Origin: Clostridia bacterium | GTDB taxonomy: Bacteria > Bacillota > Clostridia > Oscillospirales > CAG-272 | NCBI GenBank assembly: GCA_017625935.1 | Contig: JAGALA010000007.1 | Location: forward strand, 1 to 37,343 | Length of the DNA: 37,343 bases | Direction of reading: 5' to 3' | The notes under the pieces: generated by a model | Seen by the model: only the letters and a program-made list of their open reading frames with translations | Told to the model about the DNA's origin: nothing | Database searches by the model: none | Translations under genes and position numbers: made by a program | Shown: piece by piece, positions 8,499 to 14,708 of the stretch | Numbering within the stretch: position 1 is the first letter of the stretch | Layout of the letters: the number at the start of each line of letters is the position of its first letter

Positions 8499-8573
8499 GG
8501 CCCGTTGGTCAAGCGGCTAAGACACGGCCCTCTCAAGGCTGAAACATGGGTTCGATTCCCGTACGGGTCACCA
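8499..8573 (+). tRNA. tRNA-Glu (anticodon CTC)
   Basis: A complete cloverleaf. The acceptor stem is GGCCCGT/ACGGGTC with discriminator A and an encoded CCA end. The anticodon stem is CGGCC/GGCTG around loop CTCTCAA, giving anticodon CTC (codon GAG). The T-arm is ATGGG-TTCGATT-CCCGT. It has its own promoter and a strong terminator. A ~220-bp direct repeat begins inside its last six bases. Confidence 0.96.
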
Positions 8574-8583
8574 ACACAAACTT

Positions 8584-8613
8584 AAATCGAACACTTTCGG
8601 GTGTTCGATTTTT
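8584..8613 (+). terminator. tRNA-Glu terminator
   Basis: AATCGAACAC pairs with GTGTTCGATT around a short loop, followed by T-rich sequence. The same hairpin recurs at 10416-10446. Confidence 0.9.
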
Positions 8614-8620
8614 GTTTGTG

Positions 8621-8785
8621 AATGAAGCACACCTGCGGTGTATTAAGACACTTTGTTAATGAAGTCGGCTTCGCCTAATGAAGTCGCTTCGCTAATTGTT
8701 TTGTGTGCTTTGCTTCATGCGAACGGAGTGAGTGCTTCATTGTTGCGTAGCAACTACTTCATGTGAGCGTAGCGAATGCTTCATT
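8621..8785. repeat. Hairpin array B with 7-mer AATGAAG/CTTCATT
   Basis: AATGAAG occurs at 8621, 8658 and 8677; the reverse word CTTCAT(T) occurs near 8713, 8735, 8757 and 8779. The spacers are mini-hairpins such as GGC-TTC-GCC (near 8668), GTTGC-GTA-GCAAC (8742-8754) and AGCGTAGCG (near 8767). The array has the same inverted left-arm/right-arm design as array A but a different 7-mer. Confidence 0.75.
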
Positions 8786-8799
8786 AAAAGGAGTAAACT

Positions 8800-9147
8800 A
8801 TGAAAGACGATAAATTATCGGTGCAGTCTATGGATTTTGCCGTATCAATTATTGAGCTTGTAAAAAGCTTAAAGGAAAAGCGAGAGTCTATAATTTCAAA
8901 CCAAATCGGCAGAAGCGGTACAAGCATTGGCGCAAACATTCGTGAGGCTCACTATGCGCACGGAAAAGCAGATTTTATCGCAAAGCTTCAAATTGCCCTT
9001 AAAGAAGCAAATGAAACAGGCTATTGGCTTGAATTACTTTTCAAAACAAATTATATTGATGAAAATACATATAAATCACTAAACAATGCTTGCACAAGCA
9101 TTCGTGTAATGTTAATTTCCTCTATAAATACATCAAAGCAAGGCTAA
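8800..9147 (+). CDS. Four-helix-bundle protein, S23 / 23S rRNA IVS-encoded family
   Basis: 115 aa, nearly all helical. The hallmarks of the S23/IVS family (TIGR02436, related to the DGR accessory protein Avd) are 'QIGRSGTSIGANIREA' (residues ~36-51), a following A..K.DF...L.IALKEA segment, and 'ANETGYWLELL'. Family members are small basic bundles thought to bind nucleic acid; their role is largely unknown. The gene starts 11 bp after a palindromic hairpin array (AAAAGGAG before ATG) and sits between two direct repeats anchored in a tRNA. Classic members lie in rRNA intervening sequences, also bounded by pairing repeats. No reverse transcriptase is nearby, so this is not a diversity-generating element. 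Confidence 0.88.
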   Translation: MKDDKLSVQSMDFAVSIIELVKSLKEKRESIISNQIGRSGTSIGANIREAHYAHGKADFIAKLQIALKEANETGYWLELLFKTNYIDENTYKSLNNACTSIRVMLISSINTSKQG

Positions 9148-9169
9148 ATTCCAGTCTTGCTTTTATTTT
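9137..9169 (+). terminator. Terminator overlapping the end of the S23 gene
   Basis: AGCAAGGCT pairs with AGTCTTGCT (one G-T) around loop AAATTCC, followed by TTTATTTT. The gene's stop codon (9145-9147) lies at the edge of the loop. Confidence 0.75.
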
Positions 9170-9244
9170 GCCCGGCAGAAACAGTTCACGAATTGAAACC
9201 TCCCGCTTGTACGGATTGCGCTATTATTTTAATCACTCAGTACA

Positions 9245-9273
9245 TTGACAAGAAAAACCGAACGTGATACAAT
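9245..9273 (+). promoter_or_regulatory. Promoter of the CapA-like gene
   Basis: TTGACA (9245-9250) and TACAAT (9268-9273), 17-bp spacer, about 33 bp ahead of the start codon at 9307. Confidence 0.8.
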
Positions 9274-9306
9274 TATAGTTGTGTAAAACACAGGGAGGAA
9301 TTGAAT

Positions 9307-10377
9307 ATGAGAATTACCATTGGTGGAGATATTTCCATTAAAGACTCTAAAGAGCTGTTTGAACAATGTAAAAGCACAGAGCTGTTTAACGACATCACAA
9401 GCTTATTCAAATCATCTGACAGGGCAATTGTAAATTTGGAATGTGCTGTAACCGACAAAAATACTCCTATAAAGAAAATAGGCCCCAATATAAAAGCACC
9501 GCTTAATACAGTCAAGGTACTTAAGGACATTGGAGTGACTGATTGTATTCTTTCAAACAACCACATTTTTGATTTTGGCAAGGTAGGTGTTTTGGACACT
9601 CTAAACCAGCTTAAAAGCTTTGGAATTAATTATACCGGATTTGGAGATAATGAGCAAAACGCCAGAAAAAATTTAATTATTTCAAATGATAAAATAAAAG
9701 TTGCAATCATTGCTGTTTGCGAGCACGAATACTCATATGCTCTTAGCAATCGTATGGGAGCAAGAGCCTACGACCCTTATGATACAAATGACGATATTAT
9801 GGAAGCAAAAAGAAATAATGACTATGTTATTGTTATTTATCACGGCGGCAAGGAGAATTGCAGATACCCTTCTCCAAGACTTTTAAAGGCGTGTCGTTCA
9901 ATGGTTAAGCACGGTGCTGATGTAGTTCTTTGTCAGCATAGCCACTGTATTGGTTGTTACGAGGAATATATGGGCGGTCATATCCTTTACGGTCAAGGTA
10001 ATTTTCATTTTGTTTGGCGCGAAGCCGAGGATGAGGCCGATAACGGCTATATGTGGAATACAGGCTTGCTTGCCCAAATTGATATAGAAAATGATTTAAA
10101 AATTAAATTCATCCCCTGTGTGGTTGATAACTTAAGTGTTAGATGTGCCAATATTGATGAGGCTAATCAATTATTGACTGAGCTTGACGTGCGTAGTCAG
10201 TCTTTAAAGGATGGCACTTGGTATGATAAGTGGCGTGAATTCGCCATAAGTCAGGAGCGATACCGTGCTTTTCCACAGGAAATGTACGAGGAAATAGCAC
10301 ATTATTTTGATTGCGAAGCTCACACCGATGTCTGTAAAGAAATTTACCAAACCTATAACGCAACCAACGAAAGATGA
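9307..10377 (+). CDS. CapA-family (poly-gamma-glutamate/capsule-type) metallophosphatase-fold protein
   Basis: 356 aa from the ATG at 9307, preceded by GGGAGGA (9292-9298). CapA-family (PF09587) motifs appear in order: GGDISI at the N-terminus, NLECAVTD (~residue 44), LSNNHIFDFG with a following LDTL (~75-95), VAIIAVCEHEYS, 'YHGGKE' with 'YPSP' (~180), and 'GADVVLCQHSHCIGCYEEY' followed by 'ILYGQGNFHF' (~205-240). These His, Asp and Asn residues line the calcineurin-like metal site. There is no signal peptide or membrane anchor, unlike capsule CapA, so a cytoplasmic phosphoesterase-like role is possible. CapB and CapC are not adjacent. The gene is bracketed by direct repeats and may be accessory cargo. 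Confidence 0.85.
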   Translation: MRITIGGDISIKDSKELFEQCKSTELFNDITSLFKSSDRAIVNLECAVTDKNTPIKKIGPNIKAPLNTVKVLKDIGVTDCILSNNHIFDFGKVGVLDTLNQLKSFGINYTGFGDNEQNARKNLIISNDKIKVAIIAVCEHEYSYALSNRMGARAYDPYDTNDDIMEAKRNNDYVIVIYHGGKENCRYPSPRLLKACRSMVKHGADVVLCQHSHCIGCYEEYMGGHILYGQGNFHFVWREAEDEADNGYMWNTGLLAQIDIENDLKIKFIPCVVDNLSVRCANIDEANQLLTELDVRSQSLKDGTWYDKWREFAISQERYRAFPQEMYEEIAHYFDCEAHTDVCKEIYQTYNATNER

Positions 10378-10399
10378 TTAAATCGGTTCCTCATTTTGC

Positions 10400-10583
10400 T
10401 CACCAACGCAAACCTAAATCGAACACTTTCGGGTGTTCGATTTTTGTTTGTGAATGAAGCACACCTTCGGTGTATTAAGACACTTTGTTAATGAAGTCGG
10501 CTTCGCTTCATACGAACGGAGTGAGTGCTTCATTGTTGCGTAGCAACTACTTCATGTGAGCGTAGCGAGCGCTTCATTAAAAT
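10400..10583. repeat. Direct repeat copy 2, with terminator and hairpin array
   Basis: It starts at TCACCAAC (10400-10407), the same bases that end tRNA-Glu in copy 1, but no intact tRNA precedes it. It includes a copy of the tRNA terminator hairpin (10416-10446), here serving the CapA-like gene, and a shortened array with AATGAAG/CTTCATT words and GTTGC-GTA-GCAAC. Confidence 0.85.
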
Positions 10584-10585
10584 AC

Positions 10586-10616
10586 AAACCGCACACGCTT
10601 TGGCGTGTGCGGTTTT
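10586..10616. terminator. Terminator of the minus-strand secreted-protein operon
   Basis: AAACCGCACACGC pairs perfectly with GCGTGTGCGGTTT around TTTG, with A/T runs on both sides, so it can work in both directions. Confidence 0.9.
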
Positions 10617-10622
10617 GTTATA

Positions 10623-12851
10623 TTAGTTGCCGTTTTTGAGCTTTAATACGTCGATATATGAAGCGAAGTAGTATTTTTCGCCGTCCTTTGGTGTGCTGAT
10701 TTGCAGGTAAGTATAGTTGGTTGTGTCATTTTTGCTTGTTCCAACGTATGCGCCCATTGCAAAGACGGTTTCCATTTGAGCCTCGGAGAAGCCGACCATT
10801 TTTATTTCAAAAATTGAATAGTTGGTTTCGGTCATTTCAGCGGCGATAATACCGCTAAGTGCTTTGCCGTCTGCATCAAAAAGATCATTTGTGCCTATTG
10901 TGTCCTTAAGACCTGCGAAAATACCGTAGGTTAGCTTCTCGCCCGTTACACCCTCGTACGTTGCAATCGCTTCTCTGTTTACCTTAAAGCCGATGTCAAT
11001 TCCGCTTGCGCCCTCCTCGGCTACCGAATAGCCGCGGTATGTAAAGAGTGCGGGGATTTGATGAACCACCTCGGTCGTTTCGCAAACCTTACATTTGCTG
11101 ACAACGTCTATTGCTTCGTAATATGACTCAAGAAGTGCGGTTAGCTCTGTATCGCCGTGTACTCCGTTGTTATATACAACGCAATGGCTGTAGCCAACCA
11201 CCAAATTTACGCCTGTGTACGTGGTGGTAGGATCGTAATCGTTACCGTCAATTACGTTAGCACCTGCAACTCTTGCACAGCCAGCGAAAACGCCCTCATT
11301 TTTGCCTGTGTAAATATACATAGCGTTTGCAGGCTGACTACCCGTGAAGGCATCTGCAATTGAGGTAACTGTGTTTGGAATATATACGAGTGCGAGCTTT
11401 TCATTACCATAGAATGCATTTTCGCCTATTGTCGTAACCGTATTCGGAATTTTGATATACGTTAATTTTGTTGCACTTTGGAATGTTTTTGAAGCAATTT
11501 CGGTAATTTGGCAATTCTCAAAATTCTCTATCCTTGTCATAGCATAGGTTTGTAAAAACGCGCCTGAGCCGATGCTTGTAACGGTTGACGGAATATAAAT
11601 GCTTGTTAGCGTGCGGCAATCGTTAAACGCGTCGTCGCCAATTGTTTGAAGCTGAGACGTTGGATTGATAGTAAACGAGCCACCGTTCTTTACTGCTGAT
11701 CTAAATGCCTGTGACTCAATAGTTGTAACGGTATCGGGAAGTGTGAAAACAAGTGTGGCTGCATCTCGGAATGCGTTTGTGCCTATTGTTGTAAGGCTTG
11801 TCATTTCAGAGATGTTAACAATTTGCACCTTGCCGCAGCCCCAGAAGGACGAGTCTGGAATTTTTTGAAGATTTTTAGGGAGTGTGACGTTTGTGAGCTT
11901 TGAGCAGCTCATAAACATTGACGTGCCGAGCGCGGTGCTATCGCCCTCGAAGATAACGGTGGTGAGTGAGGGGCATTGTCTGAACGCTTCGTTACCAACG
12001 CTCTCTACACCGCTTGGAATTGTAACGGTTGTAATAGCTGATGATCTAAACGCGCTTGAGCCTATCGAGGTTACGCCATTTGAAATATTAACCGATACAA
12101 GTGAGGTGCAATTATAGAAGGCACTGTTTCCAATGCTTGTAACGATGCTTGGAATTGCAACGCTCGTGAGTGACGTGCATTTTTCAAACATACTTGCGCC
12201 GATAAAGGTCAAATTGTCGATTTTAACGTCAGTAAGAGCTGTGCAGCCGTAAAATGCGCCGCTTCCGATTTTATTAAGTGAGCCCTCAAATGTAACGCTT
12301 GTCAGGCTTTTACAGTCCTTAATCGTTGAGTTGCCAAAGCTTTTAATTGTAGCGGGAATAGTAATTTCTTCAAGTCCGCAGCCCTCAAAGGTATTGTCGT
12401 TTATCGCGGTTGCATTACCGAAATCAAAGGACTTCAGCCCAGTCCAGCCCTTAAAGAACTGAGATCCATAGGAAACGGTTGGGAAGCCCTCCAAGAACCA
12501 CTTAACCTCCACGCAGTTAACGAATGGAGATGCGGGCTTTTTCATTCTGTTCGGTGCGTTGCCGTTGCAGCCGTGTGTTTTCGCAACGGAAAAGTCAATG
12601 CCTGTTGCGGTTGACATATCTACCTCTTCGGTAAATTCAACGTCCGAATAGAATTTGTAGGATTCAAAGTTAATTTGCGGATTGCCTACGGATTCCGCAT
12701 TTTGAGTATAAACCGTGATATACTCGTCACTGCCCGGGAATCTTGCGCCAAATTCAATATACTGCTCGGGTGTTGCCGCGCTTACTGCGAAAGCAAGCAA
12801 GAAAATGAACATTGAAGCAAGCACGAGTGTAAATAAAAGCTTCTTTTTCAT
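10623..12851 (-). CDS. Secreted BspA-like LRR protein with shared C-terminal domain (paralog 1)
   Basis: 742 aa. A signal peptide covers residues 1-25 (KKK, hydrophobic core, cut near AVSA-AT). Residues ~120-520 hold about fifteen LRR_5 repeats such as 'IPSIVTSIGNSAFYNCTSLVSV'. A Cys-containing linker with CKVC (~575-590) precedes a ~145-residue C-terminal domain starting 'PALFTYRGYS' and containing 'TYGIFAGLKD', 'GAYVGTS' and 'YYFASYIDVL'. That domain is shared with the next two upstream genes. No LPXTG, SLH or other known anchor is visible. It follows paralog 2 by 26 bp, with its own GGAGAG site, and is second in that operon. Confidence 0.88.
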   Translation of the reverse strand: MKKKLLFTLVLASMFIFLLAFAVSAATPEQYIEFGARFPGSDEYITVYTQNAESVGNPQINFESYKFYSDVEFTEEVDMSTATGIDFSVAKTHGCNGNAPNRMKKPASPFVNCVEVKWFLEGFPTVSYGSQFFKGWTGLKSFDFGNATAINDNTFEGCGLEEITIPATIKSFGNSTIKDCKSLTSVTFEGSLNKIGSGAFYGCTALTDVKIDNLTFIGASMFEKCTSLTSVAIPSIVTSIGNSAFYNCTSLVSVNISNGVTSIGSSAFRSSAITTVTIPSGVESVGNEAFRQCPSLTTVIFEGDSTALGTSMFMSCSKLTNVTLPKNLQKIPDSSFWGCGKVQIVNISEMTSLTTIGTNAFRDAATLVFTLPDTVTTIESQAFRSAVKNGGSFTINPTSQLQTIGDDAFNDCRTLTSIYIPSTVTSIGSGAFLQTYAMTRIENFENCQITEIASKTFQSATKLTYIKIPNTVTTIGENAFYGNEKLALVYIPNTVTSIADAFTGSQPANAMYIYTGKNEGVFAGCARVAGANVIDGNDYDPTTTYTGVNLVVGYSHCVVYNNGVHGDTELTALLESYYEAIDVVSKCKVCETTEVVHQIPALFTYRGYSVAEEGASGIDIGFKVNREAIATYEGVTGEKLTYGIFAGLKDTIGTNDLFDADGKALSGIIAAEMTETNYSIFEIKMVGFSEAQMETVFAMGAYVGTSKNDTTNYTYLQISTPKDGEKYYFASYIDVLKLKNGN

Positions 12852-12877
12852 AAATCTCTCCTTTTTTAGTTAAATGT

Positions 12878-14560
12878 TTAACTGTCGCTTCCGTTTACGA
12901 TCGCAATGATATTGTTAAATGATGTAAATACGTACTTGTCGCCCTCTGCTTTTTCGCCTGTTTGAACAAGTGAGGGAGCCTCGCTACCAAGGACGTACGC
13001 GCCGAATGCGAACTCAAGCGCTTTTTGTGCGTCGGTTGTGAAGCCTGTGAGCTTCATTGTCATAATGTCAAACTTGCCCTTTGGCATCTCTATCATATAG
13101 CCGCCGTCTGCAATCTTGAAGTTTGCATCAATGATATCGCCGTCGCCAACGAGCTTCTTTGTTACGATAAACAAGCCGTAGCTAAGGCTCTTTCCTGTAA
13201 GCTCCTCGTAAGATTTCACTGCATCGTGATTTACCGTAATCTTGATATCAATTCCGCCCTCTCCGTTTTCAGGAGCTGAGTAGCCGTGATTCTTAAAGAG
13301 CGCAGGGAGTGCTTCTGTCACCTTATGTGTGCAGCCATCGTTTGTGCAAACTGTAATCTTTGAGCCTGCCATTGAAAAATCAGCATACTCTACTGTGTAT
13401 GTGGTTTCGGCATTTTCTGAGTGCTTTACAATATTTCTTTCGCATACTGAGCAGTAGCCAACACAAGGATTTGTGCCTGTTATCTCGTGGTTGCCGTTAT
13501 TATAAATATCACAGTAGCTGCAGTCATAAATGAAATACTTGCCGCTCTTGTCCTCAAGTGCTAAATATTCGTCGTATGAGATTACGTTTGCGTTATTCTC
13601 TCCTGCAATAGCAAGGAAGTAGTTATTTCCTGATGCTTCGGTATTGGTAAGCATAGTTTCGAGCTGAGCCTCAGTTCCCGCAAAGAAAACCTTTTCAAGC
13701 TTGCTGCAATTAAGAAATGCTTCCTTTCCTACCGATGTGATAGAGCCATTTAGGTAAACGATTTGAAGATTTTTACAATTTTTAAAGGAATAGCTGTAAA
13801 CCGAGGTAAGAATATCGGGATATACAAATGATGTGGTTGGGTTTTCTTGGAATGCCCATTCGCTAAATCTTGCAGGGTCAAATGTTGTTGGCAAAATAAG
13901 ACCCGCAATCGGAACCTTAGCAAATATTCCACCGCCTTGGAATTCTTTAAGCCTTGTATTAGATAGGTCAAGAATTTGTCCCTCAAATAAGGAAGTGCAT
14001 CCGCTAAACTGCTGACCGCCTCTTGATTCTGCAAGCAAGGTTAAATCCTCAACGTTTACATATTTAAGCTTGCCGGAATTTGTGAACGCAGTTTGGAAAA
14101 ATCCTGTTGTATCAAGTCTTAAATAAAGATATTCAAGATTTGAGCAACCGCTGAATACATGCTTGAAGTTGGTAACGGGCTTGCCAAAATGAGATTCGGC
14201 ACCTTTGTTTTTAACAACATCATCATCCATCATATTTACGACAACAAGCTTGCTTTTGTCAACATTTGTTCCATCAGTAAAGGTAATTCCAACATTGGTT
14301 ACCTCATTCCAGGACTCTGTATGCCACCACATTTGTTGATCGTCGGTGCGAATAGATTTCAGCTCACCGTTAGCATCCAAATACCAGGTGAGTGCGTTGC
14401 CCTCGTTGTCGAAGAGATTAACGGTAGTTCCGTTATTAAGCGTAACGGTTGCGTCATAGTCAACGGTATTTTCGTTGTGAATGCTATCTGCAAGGACTAC
14501 AAGCGAAAGTGTCATTGCAAATACAACAACCATTACAAGTGAAATAAGTAGCTTTTTCAT
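12878..14560 (-). CDS. Secreted LRR-type protein with shared C-terminal domain (paralog 2)
   Basis: 560 aa. Signal peptide at 1-25 (cut near VLA-DS). Residues ~40-130 are non-repetitive; ~130-310 hold about five irregular LRR-like units ('FKHVFSGCSNLEYLYL', 'SVGKEAFLNCSKLEKVFF'). Next comes a Cys-rich stretch with CSYC, CSVC and HK residues (~345-410) that looks like small metal-binding knuckles. The C-terminal ~145 residues begin 'PALFKNHGYS' and contain 'SYGLFIVTKKLVGDGDIID', 'FDIMTMKLTGFTTDAQKA' and 'FAFGAYVLG'. It is first in an operon with paralog 1, from the promoter at 14594-14622. Confidence 0.85.
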   Translation of the reverse strand: MKKLLISLVMVVVFAMTLSLVVLADSIHNENTVDYDATVTLNNGTTVNLFDNEGNALTWYLDANGELKSIRTDDQQMWWHTESWNEVTNVGITFTDGTNVDKSKLVVVNMMDDDVVKNKGAESHFGKPVTNFKHVFSGCSNLEYLYLRLDTTGFFQTAFTNSGKLKYVNVEDLTLLAESRGGQQFSGCTSLFEGQILDLSNTRLKEFQGGGIFAKVPIAGLILPTTFDPARFSEWAFQENPTTSFVYPDILTSVYSYSFKNCKNLQIVYLNGSITSVGKEAFLNCSKLEKVFFAGTEAQLETMLTNTEASGNNYFLAIAGENNANVISYDEYLALEDKSGKYFIYDCSYCDIYNNGNHEITGTNPCVGYCSVCERNIVKHSENAETTYTVEYADFSMAGSKITVCTNDGCTHKVTEALPALFKNHGYSAPENGEGGIDIKITVNHDAVKSYEELTGKSLSYGLFIVTKKLVGDGDIIDANFKIADGGYMIEMPKGKFDIMTMKLTGFTTDAQKALEFAFGAYVLGSEAPSLVQTGEKAEGDKYVFTSFNNIIAIVNGSDS

Positions 14561-14593
14561 ATTTTTCTCCTTAAATATATAGTTTACATACTT

Positions 14594-14622
14594 ATTTTAC
14601 CATATATACAAAAGTATTTCAA
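14594..14622 (-). promoter_or_regulatory. Promoter of the paralog 2 - paralog 1 operon
   Basis: On the minus strand, TTGAAA (14622-14617) and TAAAAT (14599-14594) are 17 bp apart. The CACTTGAAA context recurs in the promoter of paralog 3. Confidence 0.7.
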
Positions 14623-14671
14623 GTGTTTTTACATTTTTTGTCAAAAATGACGAAACATAGCTTATAAACAC

Positions 14672-14696
14672 AAAAGCACCCCCGAAGGAGTGCTTT
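14672..14696 (-). terminator. Terminator of paralog 3
   Basis: On the minus strand, AAAGCACTCC and GGGGTGCTTT form the stem with loop TTCG, followed by T-rich sequence. This separates paralog 3 from the next operon. Confidence 0.88.
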
Positions 14697-14708
14697 CGCA
14701 TTATTTTT

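Larger units (their letters stand above)
8568..8789. repeat. Direct repeat copy 1, starting in the tRNA 3' end
   Basis: Beginning at TCACCAAC (8568-8575, including the tRNA CCA), this segment is repeated at 10400-10583. It comprises the tRNA terminator plus hairpin array B. The copies differ by a few substitutions and by ~40 bp (around 8673-8717) missing from copy 2. Together they flank the S23 and CapA-like genes. Confidence 0.85.

Noticed and set aside
8621..8785. The regularly spaced repeats look a little like a CRISPR array
   Set aside because: Repeats are only ~7 bp, change orientation mid-array, spacers are self-complementary and of uneven length, and no cas genes are present.
8800..9147. 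S23/Avd-like protein as part of a diversity-generating retroelement
   Set aside because: No reverse transcriptase, template repeat or variable repeat is visible nearby, and the sequence fits the plain S23 family.
10378..10407. A second, degenerate tRNA 3' half before repeat copy 2
   Set aside because: Only TCACCAAC clearly matches; the preceding bases do not form a T-arm or acceptor stem convincingly.
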